A DNA stretch of 43,093 nucleotides from Plantago elongata (taxonomy: Eukaryota > Streptophyta > Magnoliopsida > Lamiales > Plantaginaceae): contig JAYMSP010000719.1 in NCBI GenBank assembly GCA_036897095.1, positions 1 through 43,093 on the forward strand, given 5' to 3'. Below are positions 1-12,200 of the stretch, in pieces. The translations under genes were made by a program, and so were the position numbers. Within the stretch, counting starts at the first letter, position 1. Each line of letters opens with the position of its first letter. The notes below the pieces were generated by a model. It did no database searches and was not told where the DNA came from. It saw only the letters and a list, made by a program, of their open reading frames with translations.

Positions 1-255
1 GCGAACCCCCCCCCCCCCCCCCGGATCTAGCAACGGATAAGTGTTATCCGTCGCTAAAAATAACAACGGATAAGTTATTCGTCGCTAAAAATAACAACGG
101 ATAAGTTATTCGTCGCTAGAATCTTAACAACGCCCGTTTTAACAACGACGGGCGTTGTTATCCGTCGCTAGACCATCGCTAGACGGTCTAGCGACGAATC
201 GGCCATGTTCTAGCGACGGATAAGGGCGTCGCTAGAACATGCAATTTTTGTAGTG
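1..255. mobile_element. CACTA (En/Spm) transposon, one terminus with subterminal repeats
   Basis: The right boundary reads ...CAATTTTTGTAGTG at 242-255, the reverse complement of the canonical CACTA terminus CACTACAAAAATTG. Inside it are the subterminal repeats expected for this superfamily: a unit of about 30 bp built on CAACGGATAAG and CGTCGCTA recurs at about 31, 64 and 95, followed by inverted copies of TAGCGACG up to 240. A foldback (AACAACGCCCGTT with its complement) lies at about 126-161. The expected 3-bp target duplication would be GCA (256-258), but the other end is outside the window. No transposase is visible in this piece. A run of 17 C at 6-22 sits inside the element and may be an assembly or sequencing artefact. 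Confidence 0.85.
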
Positions 256-258
256 GCA

Positions 259-1770
259 ATGCTCTCGAAAGTGGTGTGGAAAACGACGAGACGAGAAAAC
301 ACATTATGGATGGAACTGATAAATGCAAAATACCTTAAAGGTCAAAATATACTGCACTATCAGGCGAAACCCGAAGATAGCCCCTGCTGGAAAGGGGTGG
401 TGAAGTGTGCGACTGATCTAAATCCAGCTTTAGATGGTGTGTCGGCAATGGTGAGCAAATCCGATTCTTTCTAGATACTTGGTTCGAGGGCAGGGAGACT
501 GTACTCTCGACTTCAGAGCATAGATCGCCAGGACGTGGAGACCAAACTGAATCATGTCTTAATGGTCGACGGGAGTTGGTAATTTTCGAAGCTATACACT
601 GTGATTCTGCAAACTGTGCAAGATGAACTGATTGTTGCGAACATTCATCTGGGAGAGCAACCGGATACTCTTATTTGGAATGAAACGGCCTCGGGAGTTT
701 TCTCGTGCCAATCAGCGTATCTTAAGCTCAAGGCACAGGAAGACGCGAGTGACCAGGGTAGAGTCAGAGATATCAACTGGAAGCTACTTTGGAAAAGCAA
801 ACTTCGAATAAATACAAACATTTTCTATGGCTCTCGATGCAAGACCGGCTTATGACGAATGCCTTAAGATTCAAACGACAGATGACGCAAGATTCATCCT
901 GTAATGAATTTGCGGGAGTAGTGGAGGATGTTATTCACATATTAAGACACTGTGCATCAGCAAAACAAATTTGGAGATCCATACTTCTTCCTGATGAATT
1001 GAGGAGATTCGAGGCCCAACCAGAGGAGGCATGGATTGAAAGTAACCTCAGAGCTTCTTTCGAAATCTCCATTAATGTTCAAGCTTGTTGGCCGGCCATA
1101 TTTCTGGCTACGGCCTGGACTTTATGGAGGGCCAGAAACACGAGAATATTCAAAGGTGTTGTAGATAACAAATTAAGCACGAATGTTATTCCAAGTAAAA
1201 CAGCTGAGTTGTGATATTCATATGAAAATGGATCCAGGGGACTATAGAAGAAACTTTACATGGACAAAACCACGGGAGAATTGGTACAAATTAAATGTTT
1301 ATGGAAGTTGTCGGCCACTGGATAACATCGAAAGTATTGGTTGCGTACTCCGAGATGCATATGGTGCATGGATTTGGAGAATGGCCAGGAAAATGCAAGC
1401 CCCTACGGTTAATGAGAGGTGGAACTGACGAGTCTAGCTGAAGGTCTGGAACTGGCTTGGTTTCGTCGTGTGCCAAAGCTCGTGATTGAGAAAAACTCAA
1501 AAACAATGTGTGAATGGATCAGAGATTAAGGAGCCACCTGTAGATGCTCGTATAGTTGTGGATAGATGCAAGACTCTTCTCAGGATGCCATGGGATACTA
1601 AGTTTAGGAAAATAGATAGGAAAGCGAACAATGTAGCATCGTTAGGATATGATTTAGAGAATACCAGAATGACTTGGTCATCTCCATTCTCTGTAATTTT
1701 GATTTTAAATTCGAATCTTGACGTTTGAGCCTAGTTAATGTCATTATTTATGAAAATAAATAAAATAATG
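259..1770 (+). pseudogene. LINE (non-LTR retrotransposon) ORF2 3' part, decayed
   Basis: Fragments in several frames read as the C-terminal part of a plant LINE polyprotein. At about 259-470 is the segment before the zinc-binding region (LWMELINAKYLKG). At 601-1000 is the zf-RVT region (DTLIWNETASGVFS, then LRHCASAKQIWRSIL after a frame change near 820). At 1260-1730 is the RNase H-like domain (WYKLNVYGSC, then a shifted frame near 1420 with LAEGLELAWFRRVPKLVIE). The usual catalytic Asp of the KLNVDGS motif is Tyr here (codon 1300-1302). There are several frameshifts and stops, so it is not functional. The 3' end fades into an A/T-rich tail with TAAATAAAATAA near 1757-1768. Its upstream part is missing or lies beyond the CACTA element. 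Confidence 0.8.
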
Positions 1771-2690
1771 CATCTTGCCATATTTGAATTGTAGACTATG
1801 CTTCGGCATGAATTTTAAGCAACAATGCTAAGTCCCTTACATTTCTATCAGTTTGAGTAAATATAGTCTGCATGTCGTTGGCTAGTCCCTTTGGAAAGCA
1901 AAACCACCTTCTTATTTCTCCATGCCTTTTAAACAATGCCATTCATAAAAACTTCAACTTTAAATGTGATTAATCTTCAATAATCATAAAATAAATGAAA
2001 AATATCTCGATATTTATATAAGTGATGATAAAGAATTTTTAAAAATACATGTACAAATACAATGAACTGGAGTTATAATATATCTAAACCGAAGTATATA
2101 AGTAACATACTGGTCCACATATTATACTTGGTGTTTTCGAAGGCAAGTTTTGCATTTTATTCTTTGATATTGAATGTTGCAGAAATATATAAACACTCCA
2201 AGTGTTTTAGTATTATTATTAGTTCTAAAATTTACTAACCATAAACTATACATTACACAATATCTACATATGCAAGTTTTGCATTTTATTCATTGAATGT
2301 TGTATAAATGTATAAAATACTGAAGATATATTGAGACCTGAATTTTACTTGTTGAGTCGAGTAGAAGCCTAATAAGCTAAATTAAACACATTAATTAAGA
2401 CTATGGTGATAATTTCATAGCCCAACCTCATACAGCTGGGTGAGAAAAGGCAGTAAAACATGATATAAATTTAATTGGAATATAGTTTTTGGCTGACGTT
2501 CAAAAGGAGATAAATATGCTGCATTGACGAAAATAGCCTTGACAGCCGAGAAAAAAGAGGGGCATTTGTGGAAATTGAGCTAGCTATAGTGGATATAACA
2601 TGTAATAACATCCCATATGGCAGTTGTTGATGAAAAAAGGAAAAAAAGAAAAGGTAAAACAAATTCAGACATAATCAATTCTTTCTCCTA
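1771..2690. other. AT-rich intergenic region with a separated direct repeat
   Basis: No coding capacity was recognised. A perfect 20-bp direct repeat (GCAAGTTTTGCATTTTATTC) is present at 2143-2162 and 2272-2291, and both copies are followed by a similar TTGAATGTTG/ATAAA context, so about 40 bp is imperfectly duplicated. The stretch presumably includes distal promoter of the RING gene downstream. Confidence 0.5.
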
Positions 2691-5144
2691 CAACAAAATA
2701 GAGGAAGAAGAATATTAACAGGTGATTTTTTGGCCGGAAAACTCTGTGTCTGTCGTTGTGTCTCCTTGGAAATCTGTCTTCTTTTCATACATGCGGATCT
2801 CTTGATCTTTTACCTTTGTTCATGTTCAATTTGGGCATAATTTGGACTAATTCGGAATATAGTTTACTTCGGAGATTGTTGTTGTTTTTAATTTGGGAAT
2901 TCTGTTGATTAATGGTATGGGCATGTAATTGGGAAGGGGATACATTGCATTTGTGCCTTTTTTTGGGATAAAAACGTAATCTTGGTGGGTTCTTACTTCA
3001 TTTGGCTTTTGATCATCATTTTGATCATTTTCAATCAGGTTCTAAAGTTAGGGTTTTTGTTCTTGCTCCTTGGTTTTCACAGGAGTTTCGAGTTATTTAT
3101 TGGATTGTCTACCTGGAGGGTTGCTAAAGTTGGAAAATTTGTGGAATCTTGGAGATTTTGATGATAAGAAGGTTAAAGTAATTTCATTTTTTTGCCCAAC
3201 TTTTTAGTTGGATGATGATTGTCTTTCTGCTTCATTGATTGTTGTATGTGTTGGCTGAATTAAATGCAACATGGTTGTTATTTTGGCATCTAGGTTTTAT
3301 GTGTGAGTTGCTTGATTTGCTTTGGGAGAATGAAAAATGTGAACTTGAATCGAATTGTAGATTGTGTAAATCTCTGTCAGGAAAAACTACAATAAGATTT
3401 CATAGTTATATTGTTTCCTTATTTGGTAAATCTTTATGCATTTGACTAACATGCTTTATCTGTTAAAACAGTCCCAATGTGAAACCGTTGGCGGTTAATT
3501 CTGTTATCTTTGCTTATGTGTTGTCTAGTCTATTCTGCTTACTAGGTGTATACGACAAACTGAATGTGGGTCGATTGTTGTTTTCATGTCTTAGTTTTGT
3601 ATTTTTGTTGCTTGATTTACTCGGTAGAATGAGAAGTTTAACTTGAATCCAATTGAAAATCAAGTAAAATCTTTATTGGGAAAACGACAGCAAGTGTACA
3701 AACTTGGTGTCGGAATTCGGATCACATTATGTTGGTATTGAACCTACAGTTGCTGTTGTTTTTGTTTTTAGATTCTTGGAGCTCATTAATGCCATTTATT
3801 TTAACATGATCTAGCATATTTTGCTAGCCTAGTATCACTAAAATTAGTATAGATCTATGAACTCAAGTTTTTGTGCTGATAACGCTGTTTTGTTATGGGA
3901 GGATTTTTCTTTCATGATCTATGATTAAATTTTAGTTCCCATTTCTCAGTTCCATTTTGATGACAAATTTGAGAAGGTATCTGAATAGCACGTGCTAACG
4001 TAATGTTTTCGAGTCATGTGCAATTGCAAACTTTGTAATAGAAAGATTATTTTGTTGTATTTAATGTGTTGCGCGCTGCCAATATGCCAAATGTTTAAGT
4101 TTGGAGTTGAGGTTTTACAATATTGTCAGTATGAAAATGCTGGAACAGGCAGGACCCATTTACTTGCTAATTTTTAAGCATATGTTTTGGGCTTACAGAA
4201 CTAAGTAAAATTCTCTTCATATTTCAAAAGAAGTTTCTAAAGTGTTTCAGAAACATAATGCAGGTTATCATGTGTTGAATATCTCAAAATTTGTGTTGTT
4301 TTTGTGGGGGTGAAACATTTTGGAATTTCAATCCATGGTATTAAACTTTTAATATCTCATATAACCTGAAGAATAAGCGTTCAGTCTCTTTCTTGGTACT
4401 TTCTTTTCTAAATCAACTAAACTTTCGCTCTTACCCTGTGGAATAATTGGCTTTTGCATTATTTAAACTTTGCCTTGCTTTATGCGAGCCGATGCCTTAT
4501 CCAACTAAACCATCCTTTCGTAACTGCGTCAAGACTTGAGACTTTCTTTATATACTCATGTACTTACGTCATTGGGATTAGTATTATGTGTTATGAAATA
4601 CTACAATGTATATATGCTCCTAGGCGTATATAAATTCAGAGTAAAGTAGATTGCTATGATCTCTTTTTTTTTTTCACAAATCGCTTTTCGTATATAAGGA
4701 TCAGTCATATAACATCTGCTACCACATCGCCATTTTCCTTCCGACGAGACCTTTTGAGTTATCTCCATTGCCCCATGAACATTTTGTGGAGGACTGATGT
4801 AAGTTTATATATCTTAGAAGTATTTTTTTTTTGGAATGGTCTTCTTCCTTATATTGCCTTTTAGTCTGTCAATGTTACCCTTTTCTGAGAGTTAATTGTG
4901 TAAAGGCCAATTTGGTTATATGCTCTTGATCGTGTGAATTGAGGTATGCTTTTACACCATGTGCGGCTTTTCTGTGTGTGAGTATTAAGGGAGACGAAGG
5001 TGGGTGGGTGAGTGTTTGGGTTATTCGTGTGCTGGTATATTAAAATATCAAATGAACTATATATGGATTAGGACGTAGAACTATGCTCCTTGAGTCATGT
5101 AGTGATGTTGGCTGTGTTGTTAAGATTTGTTTCTCTTATAACAG

Positions 5145-5241
5145 GCAACCTTTAGTTGACTGATTTGGTATGTCTATCATAAGCCTCCTCTAATTTTTTC
5201 TCTTTCGTGTTTGTGCATATTATATAGGCATCTTGCTCATC
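5145..5241 (+). other. Leader (5' UTR) exons of the RING-H2 gene
   Basis: Upstream of the ATG at 5242 is an acceptor-like TATAACAG (ends 5144), a 23-nt segment, a donor-like GTATGT at 5168, and a second acceptor TATATAG (ends 5227) 14 nt before the ATG. A further leader exon could end at the consensus donor GTAAGT at 4799. Another candidate lies at about 3082-3171, between TTTTCACAG and GTTAAAG. The transcription start is probably between about 2690 and 3080, where the base composition changes, giving a leader with several introns. A telo-box-like TTAGGGTTT is at 3048-3056. Which exons are used cannot be decided from sequence alone. Confidence 0.35.
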
Positions 5242-8097
5242 ATGGGTCATCGCAATACTCAGTTCATTGGTCGTATGATTGACATGGAAGGAGATCCACA
5301 GGGCCATGGCCACCTGCATCCTGAGCCTTCCGCTTATTACCAGAGTTTCCCAAACTTTCCCCGAACTAACTTTCCTTTTCGACCTGTGCACGAACATCCT
5401 GATAATACCATATACTATGCAATACCACCTTACAATGCAATCCAGCCTCAGCATCCATCTGCAAGTCTCGACGCTGTTCGTGCACCTGCCAGCCACTATA
5501 GTCCATACATGGCACCTCCATCTGGTATTCAAATACATCAAGGGGCACATGAGCAGTTTCACTATAGCATGAATGGTAGTTACATGGACGACATGGGTGG
5601 ATCATATAAAAGAAAGAATGCTGAGGGGGTTCCTCTGAACTTTCAGTGTCATACTGCCTCTGCTGGTCCTAGTTCTTCTGTCACCCCTATGACTGCTAGG
5701 CTGTCTGAACCTGATATTACTGCAATGGATTCTACCCCCCTTTTCCAGCCTGGTTATGTCAGACATGATCCGGCATCAGTTGTCGAAAATGGAACTCATG
5801 CGAATGTTAGAAACAGGCATGGTATCGTTGGGCCTGAGTCTGTCATGCCACACAGTACCACTCCTTTTGTTCAAGGAAATTATGTTGTCGCACCACCAGT
5901 TCAGTTATCAGGAAATCCTTTGCAGGACATGCATTTTGGCGCTAGTAACGGTGACATTGGCACTTATAGGTGGACACAGGCCCCTAATTTATCATACATG
6001 CCTGGTAATTATCTAGCTCTAACATTTTCATATTTGGCCTGTTTTTGATATGATTGTTAATTAAGATCTTTGATGTCAGCCTGCAGTGTCAGTTAGTGTG
6101 GCTTACAAACCTACTCTTATCTTGTAGTGAACAATTACAAAGTAAAACTACCCTATTTGATCAAGACAGCCATGGTTGTCCGGGATGAATTAGGAAGATA
6201 TTAATGTTTAGAGGCTTCCCATTTTATATTGAGTTAATTTTATGTCTATTTCCGTCATTCTTTCACTAGATTGACCCAAACATTTGGTAATTTTAGCTGT
6301 CAGGTGTGGAGCATATTTGCTAAATACTGTATATATTACTGTAGTATCACTTACAAACAAGATGTAGGATAGAAACTACCACTAGTCCACTACTTGTATT
6401 AACTAGACAAGACAACTAGGTATGTCTCTCTTTCTGATACGAATTCACTATATCTATCTCCATGTCACTTTCTTAAGTGTCTAAAACTACCAAAACCTTC
6501 TTAGTGTTTATGTTTCATTTCTTTTCCCCTGATGACACTTTCTCTTGTGCATTCTGTGGTATTAGCTAACATGAATGGACCTTGTATTGAAGCTGGGAAT
6601 ATGGCGATGGCGGGTTATCACGTAACAGCAAGTAATAGAGGCTCAAATGGTTTTCTGCATCCTCAAGTTACTCAAGGACATCATAATCCTCACCATCCAA
6701 CTCAATCTATCCATGGAATGATGCTCCCACCAGCTTCTTCAAGGAGGATTCCAAGTACTAGTTCTTCCAATAACGGCATCATGTCCTTCCCAAACCTGGC
6801 AGATGCGATACATACATATCAACCTTCAACAGGCTTCCGGGTATACGGGGGGCATCATAGGAGGGAAAATGTACTTGATTTAAATGCAAGACACCGCCTT
6901 GCTCACATGAGAGTTCTACCTGAAGACGTAAGTTACTTCCTCCCTCCAATACCCCTCACATTTCATCTCTGGAAAGAATGGGCGGTTTTGTTCAGCACAA
7001 GGGTATACTTGTGCCAAAAAAAAAAAAGGACGTGGATTTGTCTCAAAGCATGTTTGGTTTCCGTACTCTAGGATGTGTTTCTCAATCATAATGTGTCTTG
7101 TATATTTTTTGTGGTTGTCACTTTTAGGGAGTTGCCATAGCAGAGAATCAGGGACAGCATGAAGCAGGGGATTCTCCTGATCAGCACAGAGATATGCGTT
7201 TGGATATTGATCATATGTCTTATGAGGTAAGTTTATATGTCTATTAGGTCCTATTAGTGGTTTGAAACACTAGATTGTTGATCGTTTGTTTTCAAATGTA
7301 ATGATTTAAGTGGTGATATTTGTTTTTCTATTGAAGTTCCATATTTTGGCTGTATGTGACAGGAGCTTCTTGCATTGGGAGAGCAAATAGGAAGTGTTAT
7401 TACAGGGCTGACTGAGGAGTTCATTCGAAACAACTTGAAATCAAGAAGTTTCACTACATCAGCAGCCTGTGTCAACCTTGGAGAAGCGATTTCCTCTGAT
7501 CATCAACTTGATTTTTGTGTTGTATGCCAGGTATTGATTGAACTTAATTCAAGTCTAGGGTGTTCCTTAATACTAGGATGTAATTTAGAAGGAAGCATTT
7601 AGTTGCTTACTAGGTCTTCTGAGGAGACACTAATTATTTCACTGTTTGTTAAGAAACTTGCATTTGTGAAAGTCTAATACAGTACTAATTCTCGTTATGA
7701 TGTTTCTATCTTCTTACATTGGTTTTTACCCATTCTTTTGGAGAGTTGATGTTTAATTCCATTTTTAAGTGGCTGGCTAATTATTACTGAAATTTGTCTA
7801 CCCATTTCTCTATTTTTATGTTTCTCATTATAGTTTCTACATGTAAACAATACTTACTTTATACAAGTTATAATATCTGCTTGTCCAAAACCATTATAGA
7901 ATTCTCCTCGTTTAAATTTGATTAATAACACATGACTTGCTTTTATGCAGACTGAGTATGAGGATGAGGAAACAATTGGAACCCTTGATTGTGGACATGA
8001 ATACCACAGAGATTGTGTCAAAAAATGGCTTCAGTTGAAGAATACCTGTCCAGTATGCAAAGCGACAGCCTTGAAAGGCAAGGGAAAAGATTCATGA
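5242..8097 (+). CDS. RING-H2 type E3 ubiquitin ligase (RHG1A/ZFP1-like, TEAR-related)
   Basis: Five coding exons join in frame: 5242-6004, 6566-6927, 7128-7226, 7363-7530, 7951-8097, giving 512 aa. The N-terminus (MGHRNTQFIGRMIDME, then GHLHPEP) and the conserved MSYEELLALGE block (residues 405-415) match the plant family annotated as probable E3 ligase RHG1A, which includes Arabidopsis TEAR1 (recalled). The RING-H2 finger is complete: C460-x2-C463-x14-C478-x-H480-x2-H483-x2-C486-x10-C497-x2-C500, with W490 at the position usual for E2 contact. Residues 20-370 are low-complexity, rich in His, Pro, Ser, Asn and Met, with no other domain seen. It should transfer ubiquitin from an E2 to substrate; TEAR-type members act on TCP co-repressors in leaf development (literature). 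The TTG at 5233 upstream is not needed: MGHRN is the family start. The RING is interrupted by the last intron just after C463-Q464. Confident of family, not of substrate. Confidence 0.93.
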
Positions 8098-8560
8098 ATG
8101 TGTTCAAAGAGTATTTAAAACCTAAGAACCTTGCTTCTCGTTGATATCCTCTATATATCCCCAGCAGAGGAGAGAACTTTGTTCGTCATGTATGATATTT
8201 ATGTATATATTTGCAGAGATGTGACTGGCTTTCTGGAAACACATTTGTTGGCCATGTTTATCTCTCAAAGTGTACAGACCATTTATTTGTTTGGTCCTGC
8301 TGTGCGGGAAGGCTGCTGTATAAACTTGTTTATTTGCCCCGGTCTGCTGTAGGAAACATGCACAGTTAAATGTTGAAAGGGAAGGGTCTCTTTGAATGTG
8401 ATACATTCGGTATTCGTTTTGCCCATTTTGAATTATTGATTGACAGTTAAAGTTGCCCTTGTTATGAAGGACCATGCTGCATCATGTCTTGGTCTTATGC
8501 AATGAGTAATTTGAGTACTATTCCATTTTGATTTTGATCAAGTATTAGTAGTTCTTGCCG
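8098..8560 (+). other. Probable 3' UTR of the RING-H2 gene
   Basis: Non-coding sequence follows the TGA at 8095-8097. Small open frames on either strand here have no protein-like features. The T-rich composition and absence of repeats fit a 3' UTR of 300-450 nt; the poly(A) site is not determined. Confidence 0.4.
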
Positions 8561-9041
8561 AAGGTTAAGGAAACCCCAAACTACCATCCAGCATATATAG
8601 TATATACGATAACTAATGGTCCTATCTATACATAGAAGAACAGTATTAGCCCAAAAAAAAGAGTTCATCCTACCAATACAATGGAGTAAAGGTTGAGTTT
8701 TAAGCTTGTTGGACCAGCAATTTTTTATTTCTGTGATTATAGATGTTTAAACCATTTGGATGACAGTATGTTCAATGTAGTAGGTTTCTTGTGAAAGGAA
8801 CCCGTGCATGCCTACGTCTCACGACCAAAGCGCGCTTGGTGAAGTGATGGAGCCATCTAGCTCACTCCTTTCCAAAATCATGGGTATTGGGTATTTCTTG
8901 GGCTCCAATCCCTTGATCAAGTCTTGGATTTTCGTCTTCCTATTCCAAATTTTAGCATTTCATAATTAATGATTTTTAAATTTAATTATTAAAAAAATTG
9001 TAATTCTTCCGAAAGCGCATATACTAGTTCTATAGGGAGTA

Positions 9042-9052
9042 TATATATAAAC
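9042..9052 (+). promoter_or_regulatory. TATA box of the API5 gene
   Basis: TATATATAAAC lies about 240 nt upstream of the API5 ATG at 9293. It would place the transcription start near 9075, with a leader of about 215 nt. The leader is pyrimidine-rich (CTCTTCTTCTTC), typical of plant housekeeping genes. Confidence 0.5.
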
Positions 9053-9254
9053 GCTTCATTTCCAATTAGGGCTCCATTTAATTGACCATCAAAGTCATAA
9101 TTCTTTATTGAGTACAGTTAAAAATTAATTAATTTGTAGTAGTTAATAATCCTAGTACTAGAGTAGCTCCAATCCAACCAAGCTATCCTCCTCTTCTTCT
9201 AGAAAAAACAAACTGTATTCAACACTCTTCTTCTTCACTACCATCTCTCACCAA

Positions 9255-9263
9255 AACCCTAAT
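9255..9263 (+). promoter_or_regulatory. Telo-box (AAACCCTAA) in the API5 leader
   Basis: AAACCCTAA lies about 30 nt before the API5 start codon. This interstitial telomere motif is common in 5' regions of plant genes expressed in dividing cells. Presence is directly seen; function here is inferred. Confidence 0.45.
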
Positions 9264-9292
9264 TAAAACTTCCCAAATCTTCAAATTGAGCC

Positions 9293-12200
9293 ATGGCGGA
9301 CCCGACTGATGACGTCGAGAAGCTCTACGAATACTGCGAGAACCTCAATGAAGCCAAAGACAAGTCTCAGGTTAGCCACCTCTTCTTCCACCCGCTCTTT
9401 TCGTCCTTCATTGCACTTTCTTATCGGACTCTCATTTTCGCAACCAGAATAAGGCCGACTATGACGGAATAATAGCTGCTGCGGATAATGGCAGCCTCAA
9501 GGCCAAACAATTGGCTGCTCAGATGATACCTAAGTTCTCCAAATACTTCCCTCAGCATTCTGATGATTCTCTCGAGAAGCTTATCACCCTCTGTGAAAAT
9601 GCCGATTTCGCGGTTCGTCACTCTTCATTGCTTCGTTAATGAAGTTCAGTTCTACTTAGTTGTTTTTTATATTATAAATAAATTACGAAGAGAACATAGC
9701 CTTAATTAATTTTGGTATCTTGCTGGTTTTATACAACCTTGTGATTAGTACAAATAGTTTGATGATTTGTTTGACTGGACCGTGGTACATGTGTTATAAC
9801 TGGACTACCAGCTAATTACGACGTGTAAATGATGAGATATGAGTTCATGGACCTGGCTGAATTGTGAAAAGGAAGAATAAGTTTGAGCCTGGTACTTGAG
9901 TGAAGTTCATTTCTATTACCTAGACTCTTCTAAGTACCAACTGGGGGCCATATTCAGATGTAGACTTGGTCATCGGAAATTGATTTTCAATTGCTGGCTT
10001 TAACTCAAGTGTCCACGTACCATTTGGCCCATATCAGTGTCGGAGATTCGAGCACCGGTATGAGTTTGTAAAGGGGAAATGAAGTGTCTGGTTTGTATTA
10101 CTCAAGTTGTTGAGAAAGCATGAGATAAGAGTATATAGGGAAGTAGCACTTGCATCTGGTATGCTTATGTGAAGCATACGATGTGTTTAATGTTTATTGT
10201 TCTGTTGGTTTCTGAAGGTACGTGTGCAAGCTATTCGTGGGCTACCTCTTTTCGGCAAGGATACTACTGATACTGAACAAATTGTTAAAATGGTTTACTG
10301 TGCTGGCCAACTTCTTGTTACTAGTAATTTCTCTCTGATGCCATTTTTGGATTTCTTCATAGTTGAATTGTTGAACTTCATGACAAGTTATGGATATCAC
10401 TTTTCCTATGTATAGATTATTTATGTTACAGAATGTCATTGATGGTCCTAACAGGTGATAATGTGGAGCGTGATGCAGTGCATAAAGCCCTCATATCTCT
10501 TTTGCGGCAGGACGTTAAGAGTAAGTGGTTACAAACAAAGTACTCTACTCTTCATGTTCCGAGTTTAGTATGTTTTTGTATGCTTGATGAAGTCGAACTC
10601 CTTGTACATCATTCCAGAACAAATGTCACCTTTTCTTTAGGGGACTCAGATTGATATAGAGTGTATAAGGTGTGGTAATTAATATAGTGCATATGAGCTG
10701 AGTTTTCTAAAAAAAGATTGATGACATTTTCATGGTACAAATATAAATAGAATATGTGACATTAGTTCTGTAGCGGAGGGAGTAATATTTTGTATCCTAG
10801 TAGTTTGTTACTCTTGTCCTACAATGATAAAATAATTTACATCTTTAAAAACTGACAATTCAAATATATTACAAGCATAGTAACAAGACATGAACTCTGA
10901 AGAATCTGTCAAATCGTCCATTGGACATGACAAGTTACATCTATGTTTATTTCCAAAAAAATAATCTTGTTCATCAAGATATGGGAACTTGTCTACGCCA
11001 TCATATATAAAGTCAAAGGTAGACTATCTATCGTTCTGTTATATCCTCTCAGATCTAAGGTTCACCGTTCACCACAAAACACCAATCTCTCTAAAGGCTT
11101 CATGTTTCTTATAGGGGAGAGACTTATTATGGGCTTCTTTAGGATGATTGTTGGGACAGTTTAGTTATTTTCAAGTAGTCATAAACATGCTCCTCGATTA
11201 TGCCTTAACAAGTCAAACCTACAAGTTCACACTATGAGTTCTTGGGATATGGGTCCTTCACCACCCAACTGCAGTATTCTTAGCAACTGTACTAAGTTGG
11301 GAAGATTTAGCCAGCTTGATGTGTTGGGCAATGTAGAAGCATGGGAAAAGGATTGGCTCTTCAATGAACACTTTTTTTTTTTTTGATAAAACTTAGTGTA
11401 ATGAATAATTGGCAGAAATTTCTGCTGTTGACTGGCTTTTTAGCAGAGACTCCTAAGAAATTTGCGTTGTTATCAATTACCATATACTTCACACTGTTGG
11501 AAGGCTGAGGTGTATTTCAAATTTTGGATTCTGATGGAGAGGAGTTTGAATATTTGATCATCGAAGATTTTTATACACGTAAACATGTGGTAACAAATAC
11601 CTGCTCTATGCTGTAGAAATATCTTCGACATGGTCTTCAAGCCAAGCCCTGTATTATCACTTAGAAAAGTGTTGGCCTTGCTTTTTCCTCTTGAAATTGC
11701 TGGTGTTGCATTGTTGTTAACTGAGTGAGATACTATTCATTTAAGACTAATTATTTTATATTTCTTGCATAATTTTGAGACAACAAATTATTTGAAGAGA
11801 TATTTCTCCCATGGAGGCTTGTAGACACTGTTTGAACTCTGAACTACTCAGGCAATTCTTATCATGGAGTCGTATATGGCAATGCAGAACTGTTGTTGCA
11901 AATTATACGTGCCATACCTTTATCTTATGCGATTTGTCAACCCACATACATAAAAAAATGAACTTACAAAGCTGACATACTCATGTAGTTTGGAATTTTG
12001 AGTAGAAGACACCCTGTATGAAAAGGTGGAACATGGGCTGATGGGTTAAGACCATATTTGGCGAATCCTCTTGCACTGTATTTCTGAGTGTATAGATATA
12101 TTTGAGGCTCTCTGTATTTTTGTGCAGCGTCTTTAACAGCTCTATTTAAGCATATCGGGAGCACTGATGATGGACATGGTGAAGAAGCTGGTACTTGGGA

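Noticed and set aside
4480-4530. tRNA-like phrase on the minus strand (GGTTTAGTTGGATAAGGC)
   Set aside because: Resembles a tRNA D-arm/box A, but no box B, acceptor stem or anticodon arm could be folded around it.
5152-5605. Minus-strand open frames of 136 and 79 codons opposite RING exon 1
   Set aside because: Antisense shadows of a clear coding exon, without start context or homology.
10943-11164. 73-codon frame in API5 intron 4
   Set aside because: Lies wholly in an intron, with no conserved motif; the flanking exons join without it.
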